In this document: piece after piece, positions 35,304-43,346 of the stretch
How the letters are laid out: each line of letters begins with the position of its first letter
Numbering within the stretch: position 1 is the stretch's first letter
Assembly: GCF_013348785.1 (NCBI RefSeq)
Contig: NZ_CP054691.1
Span: forward strand, 2,294,001-2,358,000
Direction: 5' to 3'
Source: Gordonia sp. X0973
GTDB taxonomy: Bacteria > Actinomycetota > Actinomycetes > Mycobacteriales > Mycobacteriaceae
Length of the DNA stretch: 64,000 bases
Program-made: the position numbers and the translations under genes
Notes under the pieces: model-generated
The model's database searches: none
What the model saw: the letters and a program-made list of their open reading frames with translations, nothing else
Told to the model about the DNA's origin: nothing

Positions 35304-36293
35304 CTACCGCGCGGTGCAGCGCCGGGCGAAGGCGTCGACGGCGTCGACGAGCTGGTCGAGCCCGGGCTGTTCCACCGGATAGTGGCCGGCGTTCTCCAGC
35401 CTCGTCACGGTCACCGGGACGCGGCGGATCGCCGAGATCACCGGCTCGGACAGCTCCACCGGCGTCCACCGGTCCGCGGCGGGCTGCGTCAGCAGCACCG
35501 GGCAGGTGTCGAAGTCGGCCGGTTCGACGGCGGGCCGGTAGCCCAGGTAGCTGTCGAGGAAGGCGATGGTCGCACTGTTGCCCGCCGAGGTCTTGTCCCG
35601 GTAGCAGGCCTTCTTGGCCGCCGGGTCGTTGACGAGCGCGCGCATCTTGCTCACCAACCGCATCGGCAGCCGCATCCGGCGAAGCGGTGTCGTCGCCGCG
35701 GCCCGCAACGTGCCCGCTCCGAGGAAACCGGTGAACACCGGATCGGCCGCCGTCGCCACGCGCACCTTTCGGTTCCGCTGGTCGAGGAAGGTCATGCCGA
35801 CGATCCCGGCGACCCCGCGGTTGATCGAGGCGACGTGATAGGTCTCCATCCCGCCGGCGGACAGGCCGTACAGGATGATCGGGCGGTCGTCGCGGGCGCG
35901 CTCCGCGTCGACGAGGGCCGACCCGATCGCCACCCAGTCGTCGTAGGTCACCGTCGCCCCGTCGGCCACCTCGGTGACGCCGAAGGTCGGCATGTCGATC
36001 GCGATGGTCTCGTAGCCGCGCTGCGCCAGCGGGTGGCCGAGGATCGTCGACATCTGCCGCCCGTTGGTCCCGACGCCGTGGAAGAGGATGACCTTCACCG
36101 GCGCGTTCGGATCGCGATAGGTGTCGAGATGGATTCGGTGCCCCCACGGCGACGGCGACCACCATTCCTCGGTGGGCTCGCTCGTCGAGTCGAGCCGGTA
36201 GGCCTGCGGGAGGAAGTCCTGGATCTCGCGCCAATTCGGCTGGTTCGCGTACGACGGCCCGACCGCGGGCGTCGGCTGATTCTCGTCAGTCAT
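35304..36293 (-). CDS. Alpha/beta-hydrolase family protein
   Basis: A 329-residue serine hydrolase. The oxyanion strand is VILFHGVGTNGRQM (about residues 72-85), the nucleophile elbow is YGLSAGGMET, and a C-terminal histidine is in LENAGHYPVEQPG. A lid-like region lies between. No signal peptide is seen. The ATG at 36293 is used; an in-frame ATG at 36308 is also possible and neither has a strong ribosome-binding site. It stands between the Rv2375-like gene (convergent) and hemW (same strand). Substrate unknown. Confidence 0.8.
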   Translation of the reverse strand: MTDENQPTPAVGPSYANQPNWREIQDFLPQAYRLDSTSEPTEEWWSPSPWGHRIHLDTYRDPNAPVKVILFHGVGTNGRQMSTILGHPLAQRGYETIAIDMPTFGVTEVADGATVTYDDWVAIGSALVDAERARDDRPIILYGLSAGGMETYHVASINRGVAGIVGMTFLDQRNRKVRVATAADPVFTGFLGAGTLRAAATTPLRRMRLPMRLVSKMRALVNDPAAKKACYRDKTSAGNSATIAFLDSYLGYRPAVEPADFDTCPVLLTQPAADRWTPVELSEPVISAIRRVPVTVTRLENAGHYPVEQPGLDQLVDAVDAFARRCTAR

Positions 36294-36334
36294 GTGACCA
36301 CTAAACATGCCGCTGTCCGATGGCACAATTCGAG

Positions 36335-37558
36335 TCACCCCAGGATGTCGCGGACGATTCCGTCGGCGAGCAGCCGGCCCCGATCGGATAGCACGTATGA
36401 GCCGGAGTCGACGACGAGCAGCCCGTCGGCGACGATTCGATCCGCGCGGGTCCGTTCCGACTCGTCGAGCGCCGAGACCGGGAGGCCCGAGCGCATCCGT
36501 AACCGCAGCATGATCTCCTCGACGTGGGCGTCGACCGCGTCGACGACCTCGAAATCCGCTCCCGGCCAGGTCTCGTCGGCCAACGAGGACGCGTATGTCG
36601 CCGGATGTTTGCGGTTCCACCAGCGCGCGCCCGCGACGTGGGAGTGCGCGCCCGGGCCGATCCCCCACCAGTCGTCGCTGCGCCAATAGGCCTCGTTGTG
36701 GCGACAGGCGCCGTCGGTGCCGCGCGCCCAGTTCGACACCTCGTACCAGTCGAAGCCCTCCCCGCGCAGCCGCTCGTCGATCCGCTCGTACCTGGCCGCG
36801 AGCACGTCGTCGTCCGGGGCGGCGATCTCCCCCCGCCGGACCTTGCGCGCGAAGGCGGTGCCGTCCTCGACGATGAGGGCGTAGGCCGACACGTGGTCGA
36901 CGGGGGCGCGCAGAACCGCGTCGAGGGTGGCGTCGAGGTCGGCGTCGGTCTCGGTCGGCGTGCCGTAGATGACGTCGAGGTTGACGTGGTCGAAGCCCGC
37001 GGCGGCGGCCTCCCGCGCCGCGGCGACCGCCCGCCCCGGCGTGTGGCTGCGCTCCAAGACGGCCAGCACGTGGGCCGCCCCGGACTGCATCCCCAGCGAC
37101 ACCCGGGTGTAGCCGGCGTCGCGGATCGTCGCGAAGAACTCCGGCGACGTCGATTCCGGATTCGACTCGGTGGTCACCTCCGCGCCCGGCGCCAGGTCGA
37201 AACTGTGCCGGACCGCGCCGAGCAGGTCGGCCAGCCCGTCGCCGCCGAGCAGCGACGGGGTGCCGCCGCCGACGAAGATCGTGGTGACCGGACGCGGGCC
37301 GAGCAGCCGGGCGGCACCGTCGAGTTCGCGGCGCACCGCCTCGAGCCAGGACTGCGGCGACGACGAGGAGCCGAGCTCGCCGGCGGTGTAGGTGTTGAAG
37401 TCGCAGTAGCCGCAGCGCGTAGCACAGAACGGGACGTGCAGGTACAGGCCGAGGCCGGCGCCGCGATCAGCTGACCGCAACCGACCGGCGACCGGCTCTG
37501 GTAGGTCCCGCCAGGCACTGGCGACGGCATTCGGGCTCACCCCACCATCATCCCGCAT
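36335..37558 (-). CDS. hemW: Radical SAM haem chaperone HemW
   Basis: A 407-residue radical SAM protein of the HemN-like HemW group, which binds and inserts haem rather than oxidising coproporphyrinogen. The [4Fe-4S] motif CATRCGYC places Cys45, Cys49 and Cys52. FVGGGTPSLL, ESNPES and SLGMQSG follow in the usual order. The C-terminal HemW domain (NEAYWRSDDWWGIGPGAHSH) is present. The ATG at 37558 has GGAAGG upstream; a GTG at 37540 is possible. It is divergent from the sulfite-reductase leader, so siroheme-dependent sulfate reduction and haem handling face each other across about 110 bases. Confidence 0.93.
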   Translation of the reverse strand: MRDDGGVSPNAVASAWRDLPEPVAGRLRSADRGAGLGLYLHVPFCATRCGYCDFNTYTAGELGSSSSPQSWLEAVRRELDGAARLLGPRPVTTIFVGGGTPSLLGGDGLADLLGAVRHSFDLAPGAEVTTESNPESTSPEFFATIRDAGYTRVSLGMQSGAAHVLAVLERSHTPGRAVAAAREAAAAGFDHVNLDVIYGTPTETDADLDATLDAVLRAPVDHVSAYALIVEDGTAFARKVRRGEIAAPDDDVLAARYERIDERLRGEGFDWYEVSNWARGTDGACRHNEAYWRSDDWWGIGPGAHSHVAGARWWNRKHPATYASSLADETWPGADFEVVDAVDAHVEEIMLRLRMRSGLPVSALDESERTRADRIVADGLLVVDSGSYVLSDRGRLLADGIVRDILG

Positions 37559-37661
37559 GCGCCTTCCGTGCCCGCCGGGCGGAGTTCGGGTGGCGAAAAG
37601 CACACTTCTTCTCACCATGATCGAAAGTATCCGCAAGTAGACGGGGCGCGGGTAGGCGTGG

Positions 37662-37667
37662 CATGAT
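37662..37667 (+). promoter_or_regulatory. Candidate -10 hexamer for a leaderless leader-peptide transcript
   Basis: CATGAT resembles the actinobacterial -10 consensus TANNNT in five of six positions (C for T at the first) and ends seven bases before the GTG at 37675. That is the spacing expected if transcription starts at the G of the start codon. No clear -35 element is seen. Confidence 0.35.
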
Positions 37668-37674
37668 GGGCAAC

Positions 37675-37755
37675 GTGACTACACGAGGACTGCGCCTGAT
37701 CCAGCGGCGCCACATCGACCTCATGCGCTGCGACAGCGCGTCCTGTATGCGCTAG
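37675..37755 (+). CDS. Cysteine-containing leader peptide upstream of sulfite reductase
   Basis: A 26-residue frame (GTG to TAG) ending 132 bases before nirA. Its core LIQRRHIDLMRCDSASC matches the actinobacterial putative leader peptide that precedes sulfur-assimilation operons, with the typical RRHIDLMR motif and cysteines at codons 19 and 24 near the end. In mycobacteria a leaderless polycysteine short ORF before the homologous operon attenuates expression in response to cysteine: slow Cys-tRNA supply stalls the ribosome and exposes the downstream start region. ATG codons at 37663 and 37666 are in frame and could be alternative starts. The same mechanism here is inference. Confidence 0.75.
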   Translation: MTTRGLRLIQRRHIDLMRCDSASCMR

Positions 37756-37887
37756 CCGGTTTCGGCCAGCGAGTAGTCCCCCTGCGGCCGCGCGACGATG
37801 CGCGCCGCGTTCCGGATGCCGAATCCGCGTTTCTCTCATGACAGCCCCCATGACGCCGTGCGCTGCTGCGCGGCGCGAGGAGAACCA

Positions 37888-39648
37888 ATGACGCTCACCA
37901 CCCCGGAGTCCGTCGACGACAACGTCGGCAAGCCTCCAGCTCCGCGCGAGCGGCCGGCACGCGCCGCGGGCGACAAGCCCGCGCGCCGCGCCCGGCCCAC
38001 CAAGCGCCGTTCCGAGGGACAGTGGGCCCTCGGCTACCGCGAGCCGCTGAACCCCAACGAGCAGTCCAAGAAGGACGACAACCCGCTCAACGTCCGCGGC
38101 CGCATCGAGAACATCTACTCCCACGTCGGCTTCGACGGGATCGACAAGGCCGATCTGCGCGGCCGCTTCCGCTGGATGGGCCTGTACACGCAGCGCGCCC
38201 AGGGTTACGACGGCACGCACACCCACGACGACAACATCGACTACCTCGAGGCCCCGTACTTCATGATGCGGGTCCGCACCGACGGCGGTCAGCTGAACCT
38301 GGCCCAGGTACGCACGCTCGCCGGCATCTCCCGCGATTTCGCCCGCGGCACCGCCGACGTCACCGACCGCCAGAACCTGCAGTACCACTGGATCGAGATC
38401 GAGAACGTCCCGGAGATCTGGCGCCGCCTCGAAGAGGTGGGCATGCAGACTACCGAGGCCTGCGGCGACTGCCCGCGCGGCATGCTCGGTTCGCCGCTCG
38501 CCGGACTGTCGGTCGACGAGGTCATCGACGGCTCTCCCGCGCTGGCCGAGATCAAGCGCCGCTACATCGGCAACCCGGAGTACTCGAACCTCCCCCGGAA
38601 GTTCAAGACCGCGATCTCCGGCCTGCAGGACGTCGTCCACGAGATCAACGACGTGTCCTTCGTCGGCGTCGAGCACCCCGAGCACGGCCCCGGCTTCGAC
38701 CTCTGGGTCGGCGGCGGCCTCTCCACCAACCCGATGCTGGCGCAGCGCCTGGGCGCGTGGATCCCGCTCGACGAGGTGCCCGACGTGTGGGAGGGCGTGG
38801 TCGCCATCTTCCGCGACTACGGTTACCGCCGCCTGCGCTCCAAGGCCCGCCTGAAGTTCCTCCTCAAGGATTGGGGGCCGGAGAAGTTCCGCGAGGTCCT
38901 GGAGGAGGAGTACCTCAAGCGCAAGCTCGTCGACGGCCCGGCCCCGACCCCGCCGGTCCACCCGATCGACCACGTCGGCGTGACCGAGCAGAAGAACGGC
39001 CTGTACGCGGTCGGGTTCTCCGCGGTCTCCGGGCGGCTCTCGGACACCGTGCTCGACGCGATCGCCGACGCCGCGGAGCGGGCCGGATCGGATTCGGTGC
39101 GCTTCACCCCGTACCAGAAGCTGGTCATCGTCGACGTCCCCAAGGACAAGGTCGCCGGCCTGGAAGCCGAGCTGGAGGCCGTCGGCCTCACGTCGCGCCC
39201 CTCCAATTGGCGTCGCAACCTCATCGCCTGCACCGGCCTGGAGTTCTGCAAGCTCTCCTTCACCGAGACGCGCAGCCGCAGCCAGGCCCTGGTCCCGGAG
39301 ATGGAGAAGCGCCTGGCCGAGCTGAACGAGCAGCTCGACGTACCGATCACCATCAACTTCAACGGCTGCCCCAACTCCTGCGCGCGCGTGCAGGTCGCCG
39401 ACATCGGCCTCAAGGGCCAGTTGATCGACGACGGCGACGGCCATCCCATCGAGGGGTTCCAGGTCCACCTGGGCGGCTCGCTGGGCCTGGACATCGGGTT
39501 CGGCCGCAAGCTGCGCCAGCACAAGATCTACGCCGACGACGCGACCGCCTACATCGAGCGCCTCGTCCGCAACTTCATCGACGGCCGTCACGAGGGCGAG
39601 CGCTTCGCCGAGTGGGCGGCGCGCGCCGACGACGCGGAACTGCAGTAG
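37888..39648 (+). CDS. nirA: Ferredoxin-dependent sulfite reductase (NirA/Sir)
   Basis: A 586-residue siroheme/[4Fe-4S] enzyme reducing sulfite to sulfide with six electrons from ferredoxin, feeding cysteine synthesis. The cluster/siroheme ligands are visible as CTGLEFC and NGCPNSC (about residues 448-495). Two ferredoxin-like half domains and two NIR_SIR repeats are present. WMGLYTQRAQGYDG and EACGDCPRG are also conserved; a Tyr-Cys crosslink is known in the M. tuberculosis enzyme. The N-terminal 40 residues are disordered and basic. The ATG at 37888 has GGAG upstream. It is the first enzyme gene of the assimilation operon and lies under the Cys leader. Confidence 0.95.
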   Translation: MTLTTPESVDDNVGKPPAPRERPARAAGDKPARRARPTKRRSEGQWALGYREPLNPNEQSKKDDNPLNVRGRIENIYSHVGFDGIDKADLRGRFRWMGLYTQRAQGYDGTHTHDDNIDYLEAPYFMMRVRTDGGQLNLAQVRTLAGISRDFARGTADVTDRQNLQYHWIEIENVPEIWRRLEEVGMQTTEACGDCPRGMLGSPLAGLSVDEVIDGSPALAEIKRRYIGNPEYSNLPRKFKTAISGLQDVVHEINDVSFVGVEHPEHGPGFDLWVGGGLSTNPMLAQRLGAWIPLDEVPDVWEGVVAIFRDYGYRRLRSKARLKFLLKDWGPEKFREVLEEEYLKRKLVDGPAPTPPVHPIDHVGVTEQKNGLYAVGFSAVSGRLSDTVLDAIADAAERAGSDSVRFTPYQKLVIVDVPKDKVAGLEAELEAVGLTSRPSNWRRNLIACTGLEFCKLSFTETRSRSQALVPEMEKRLAELNEQLDVPITINFNGCPNSCARVQVADIGLKGQLIDDGDGHPIEGFQVHLGGSLGLDIGFGRKLRQHKIYADDATAYIERLVRNFIDGRHEGERFAEWAARADDAELQ

Positions 39649-39659
39649 GAGGGGCGACG

Positions 39660-40388
39660 ATGACAACCACCATCGACACCGATCACCTGCGCGACATCGC
39701 CGCGCGCGGCGCCGCCGACCTGGGCCCCGACGCGACCGCGGAGCAATTGCTGCGCTGGACCGCCGAGACCTTCGGCACCGACTTCGTGATCGCTGCGAAC
39801 ATGCAGGACGCGGTGCTCATCGACGTCGCCGACAAGGCCATCGACAAGGCGTTGATCGACCACGAGAAGCTCAAGGTGCTCTTCCTGGACACCGGGTACC
39901 ACTTCCCGGAGACGATCGGGACCCGCGACGCCGTCACCCAGGTCTACGACCTCGAGCTGATCAACGCGACGCCGGAGAACACCGTCGAGCAGCAGGACGA
40001 GTTGCTCGGCAAGGATCTCTTCTCCCGCGACCCCGGCGAGTGCTGCCGGTTGCGCAAAGTCGTGCCGCTGCGCACGTCGCTCGCCGGGTACTCCGCCTGG
40101 GTCACCGGTATCCGCCGCGTCGAGGCGCCCACCCGCGCCAACGCGCCGCTGATCTCCTTCGACGAGGGATTCGGGCTGGTGAAGATCAACCCGCTCGCCG
40201 CATGGACCGACGAGGAGTTCCAGAAGTACATCGAGGACCACGGGGTCCTGGTGAATCCACTGGTCGACGAGGGCTATCCCTCGATCGGGTGCGCGCCGTG
40301 CACCGCCAAGCCAGCCATCGGAGCCGATCCGCGCAGTGGCCGTTGGGCCGGGCGCGCCAAGACAGAATGCGGGTTGCACGTCTCATGA
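39660..40388 (+). CDS. cysH: Phosphoadenylyl/adenylyl-sulfate reductase
   Basis: A 242-residue reductase. The CC...CxxC pattern (Cys128/Cys129 in ECCRLRK and Cys211/Cys214 in CAPC) binds a [4Fe-4S] cluster and marks the APS-reducing type, as in mycobacteria. The catalytic cysteine is in TECGLH (Cys237). It converts APS to sulfite with thioredoxin. AGGAGGGG lies just upstream of the ATG. It follows nirA by 11 bases and overlaps cysD by four (ATGA). Confidence 0.96.
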   Translation: MTTTIDTDHLRDIAARGAADLGPDATAEQLLRWTAETFGTDFVIAANMQDAVLIDVADKAIDKALIDHEKLKVLFLDTGYHFPETIGTRDAVTQVYDLELINATPENTVEQQDELLGKDLFSRDPGECCRLRKVVPLRTSLAGYSAWVTGIRRVEAPTRANAPLISFDEGFGLVKINPLAAWTDEEFQKYIEDHGVLVNPLVDEGYPSIGCAPCTAKPAIGADPRSGRWAGRAKTECGLHVS

Positions 40389-41320
40389 GCATCGATACCC
40401 AGACCACACCGATCCTGCGCACCGAGGACGAGTTCGACACCCTCGACGCACTGGAGTCCGAGTCGATCCACATCTTCCGCGAGGTGGCCGGCGAGTTCGA
40501 GCGGCCGGTGATCCTCTTCTCCGGCGGCAAGGATTCGACGCTACTGCTGCACCTGGCGCTCAAGGCCTTCTGGCCCGCGCCGCTGCCGTTCTCGCTGCTG
40601 CACGTCGACACCGGGCACAACCTGCCCGAGATCATCGCGTTCCGCGACGAGATCGTCGAGCGGCACAACCTGCGGCTGCACGTCGCGAGCGTCGAGGAGT
40701 ATCTGGCCGACGGCCGGCTCACCGAGCGCCCGGACGGCATCCGCAACCCGCTGCAGACGATCCCGCTGCTCGACGCCATCACCGAGAACCGTTTCGACGC
40801 GGTGTTCGGCGGCGCCCGGCGCGACGAGGAGCGGGCCCGCGCGAAGGAGCGCGTCTTCTCGCTGCGCAACGCCTTCGGTCAATGGGACCCGAAGCGCCAG
40901 CGCCCCGAGTTGTGGAACCTCTACAACGGGCGCCACGCCCCCGGCGAGCACGTCCGGGTCTTCCCGCTGAGCAACTGGACCGAGCTCGACGTGTGGCGCT
41001 ACATCGCCCGCGAGCAGGTGCTGCTGGCCCCGCTGTACTACGCGCACGAGCGCGAGGTGTTCCAGCGCGACGGCATGTGGATGACCTCCGGCTCATGGGG
41101 CGGACCGCGCGAGGGCGAGGTCGTCGAGACCCGCTCGGTGCGCTACCGCACCGTCGGCGACGGCTCCACCACCGGTGCCGTCCTGTCCGACGCCGCCGAC
41201 AACGAGGCGGTCCTGGCCGAGGTGGCCACCTCCCGACTCACCGAGCGCGGTGCCACCCGCGGCGACGACCGCGTGTCCGAGGCCGCCATGGAAGACCGCA
41301 AGCGCGAAGGATACTTCTGA
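40385..41320 (+). CDS. cysD: Sulfate adenylyltransferase subunit 2
   Basis: A 311-residue ATP sulfurylase catalytic subunit that makes APS from sulfate and ATP. The PP-loop is FSGGKDST (45-52), with HVDTGHNLPEII and GGARRDEERARAKERVFS also conserved. It works with the GTPase subunit CysN, whose start codon overlaps its stop. Length is normal. The product feeds CysH directly. Confidence 0.96.
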   Translation: MSIDTQTTPILRTEDEFDTLDALESESIHIFREVAGEFERPVILFSGGKDSTLLLHLALKAFWPAPLPFSLLHVDTGHNLPEIIAFRDEIVERHNLRLHVASVEEYLADGRLTERPDGIRNPLQTIPLLDAITENRFDAVFGGARRDEERARAKERVFSLRNAFGQWDPKRQRPELWNLYNGRHAPGEHVRVFPLSNWTELDVWRYIAREQVLLAPLYYAHEREVFQRDGMWMTSGSWGGPREGEVVETRSVRYRTVGDGSTTGAVLSDAADNEAVLAEVATSRLTERGATRGDDRVSEAAMEDRKREGYF

Positions 41321-42624
41321 TGAAACACTCCCCCGACCTCCTGCGCATCGCGACGGCCGGCAGCGTCGACGACGGCAAGTCCACCCTCGTCGGCCGCCTG
41401 CTCTACGACACGAAGTCGGTGCTCGCCGACCAGATCGACGCCGTGCACCGCGCGTCGGAGGCCCGCGGCCTCGACGGCCCGGACCTGTCGCTGCTCGTCG
41501 ACGGCCTGCGCGCCGAGCGCGAGCAGGGCATCACGATCGATGTCGCCTACCGCTACTTCGCCACCGGTGAACGCTCCTTCGTCCTCGCCGACACCCCCGG
41601 TCACGTGCAGTACACCCGCAACACCGTGTCCGGCGCCTCGACCGCGCAGCTGGTCATCCTGCTGGTCGACGCCCGCAACGGCGTTGTCGCCCAGACCCGC
41701 CGCCACGCCGCGGTCATGGCACTGTTGGGCGTGCCGCAGCTGGTGCTCGCGGTCAACAAGATCGACCTCGTGGACAACCCGGCCGAGCAGTTCGCCACCA
41801 TCACGGCTGATTTCGCCGAGCTGACCCGTTCCCTCGGGTGGAGCGACGAGCAGGTGCTCGCGATCCCGGTGTCCGCGCTGCACGGCGACAACGTCGCCAG
41901 CCGGTCGGACAAGACGCCCTACTACGACGGCCCCACGCTCATCGAGCACCTGGAGACCGTCCCCAATGTGCACGAGCGCGCCGGCGACCCCGTCGGCCTG
42001 CGCTTCCCGGTGCAGTACGTGATCCGGCCGCGGACCGCGGAGTTCCCCGACTACCGGGGTTACGCGGGACAGATCGCCGCCGGCACCGTCACGGCGGGTG
42101 ACGAGGTCGTCATCCTTCCGTCGGGCACCCGCACCACCGTCGAGGCGATCGACACCGCCGACGGACAGTTGGCCGCCGCCCATGCCGGGCACAGCGTCAC
42201 GCTGTTGCTCGCCGACGACGTCGACGTCTCGAGGGGTGACGTCATCGCCGCGGTCGACGGTGCGCCCGAACCGATCCAGCAGTTCGTCGCGACGGTCTGC
42301 TGGCTCGGCGACAAGCCGCTGCGCCCGGGCGCCCGCCTGCTCCTCAAGCACGGCACCCGCACCACGCAGGCGATCATCGGTTCGCTCGACGTCGGTTTCG
42401 ACGAGCAGGAGCTGACGCTGCGGGATTCGCCGGAGTTGTTGGAACTGAACCAGATCGGGCGGATCTCGGTGCAGACGGCCGAGCCGATCGTCGCCGACGA
42501 TTACAGCCACAGCCGCGAGTCGGGCAGCTTCCTGCTGATCGATCCCGCCGGCGGCAACACGTTGGCCGCCGGACTGGTCGGCGACGCCCTCGAGCAGCTG
42601 CATCTGGCGCCGGTCCCGGCATGA
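41320..42624 (+). CDS. cysN: Sulfate adenylyltransferase subunit 1 (GTPase)
   Basis: A 434-residue translation-factor-like GTPase that drives sulfate activation by CysD. The G motifs are GSVDDGKST (14-22), DTPGH and NKID. Beta-barrel domains follow. It ends without the APS-kinase (CysC) domain found fused in M. tuberculosis CysNC. No separate cysC lies here, which is consistent with direct reduction of APS by the [4Fe-4S]-type CysH. Its start overlaps the cysD stop; its stop overlaps the next gene as ATGA. Confidence 0.95.
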   Translation: MKHSPDLLRIATAGSVDDGKSTLVGRLLYDTKSVLADQIDAVHRASEARGLDGPDLSLLVDGLRAEREQGITIDVAYRYFATGERSFVLADTPGHVQYTRNTVSGASTAQLVILLVDARNGVVAQTRRHAAVMALLGVPQLVLAVNKIDLVDNPAEQFATITADFAELTRSLGWSDEQVLAIPVSALHGDNVASRSDKTPYYDGPTLIEHLETVPNVHERAGDPVGLRFPVQYVIRPRTAEFPDYRGYAGQIAAGTVTAGDEVVILPSGTRTTVEAIDTADGQLAAAHAGHSVTLLLADDVDVSRGDVIAAVDGAPEPIQQFVATVCWLGDKPLRPGARLLLKHGTRTTQAIIGSLDVGFDEQELTLRDSPELLELNQIGRISVQTAEPIVADDYSHSRESGSFLLIDPAGGNTLAAGLVGDALEQLHLAPVPA

Positions 42625-43346
42625 GTGTCTTGCTCGTCGCGCACGGCAGCCGGGATCCCCGGTTCGCCGCCACGGTGACGGGCATCCGCGACGCGGTGCG
42701 CCGGGGACGCCCGGACGTCCGGGTGGAGTTGGCCTATCTGGACCTGAACGCGCCGCTGGTCGGTGACGTCCTCGACGATCTCGCCGTCGACGTCGAGCCG
42801 GTCACCGTCGTGCCGCTGCTCCTCGGCGACGGCTACCACAGCCGCTTCGACCTGCCGGTGCTCCTCGACGCGGCACGGCGCCGGCACCCGGCGCTGACCG
42901 TCGCGCAGACGCCCGTCCTCGGTTCCGCCGGTCTCGTCGACGCGCTGGCCGACCGGCTGCGCGAGGCCGGAGCCGGCGCCGAGGCCGGAGTGTTGATGTA
43001 CGCGGTCGGGTCGTCGGATGAGCGTTCCGACGACGCCGCCCGCCGTCGGGGTGCCGAATTGGCCGATCTCGCCGGTGTCCCGGTCGAGGTCGTGTTCGCG
43101 ACGAAGCTCGGGGAGGACGCGGTCGAACTCGATGCCGCGCTGACCCGCCTGCGCCGTGCCGGTGCGCGCCGTGTCGTCGGGCTGCCCTACTTCCTGTCCC
43201 CCGGGCTGCTCACCGAGCGCGTCGAGCGGTTGCTGCCCGACGCTCTCGTCGCACAGCCGCTGGCCGATCACCCCGCGGTCATCAGCGCGATCGTCGACTT
43301 GGCGGCGCAGCCCCTCCCGCCGTCCATCTTGGCCCGATCCGGGTAA
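42621..43346 (+). CDS. Sirohydrochlorin chelatase-like protein (CbiX/SirB family)
   Basis: A 241-residue class II chelatase-like protein with two related halves. N-terminal MSVLLVAHGSRDPRF carries the metal-binding His8; VPLLLGDGYHSRFDLP carries the second His (about 74). In the second half YAVGSSDERSD and LPYFLSPGLL lack the equivalent histidine. Members insert iron (siroheme) or cobalt. Its place at the end of the nirA-cysHDN operon strongly suggests iron insertion to supply siroheme to NirA; the M. tuberculosis Rv2393 has the same position. The last 65 bases overlap the open frame of the convergent HNH gene. Confidence 0.88.
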   Translation: MSVLLVAHGSRDPRFAATVTGIRDAVRRGRPDVRVELAYLDLNAPLVGDVLDDLAVDVEPVTVVPLLLGDGYHSRFDLPVLLDAARRRHPALTVAQTPVLGSAGLVDALADRLREAGAGAEAGVLMYAVGSSDERSDDAARRRGAELADLAGVPVEVVFATKLGEDAVELDAALTRLRRAGARRVVGLPYFLSPGLLTERVERLLPDALVAQPLADHPAVISAIVDLAAQPLPPSILARSG

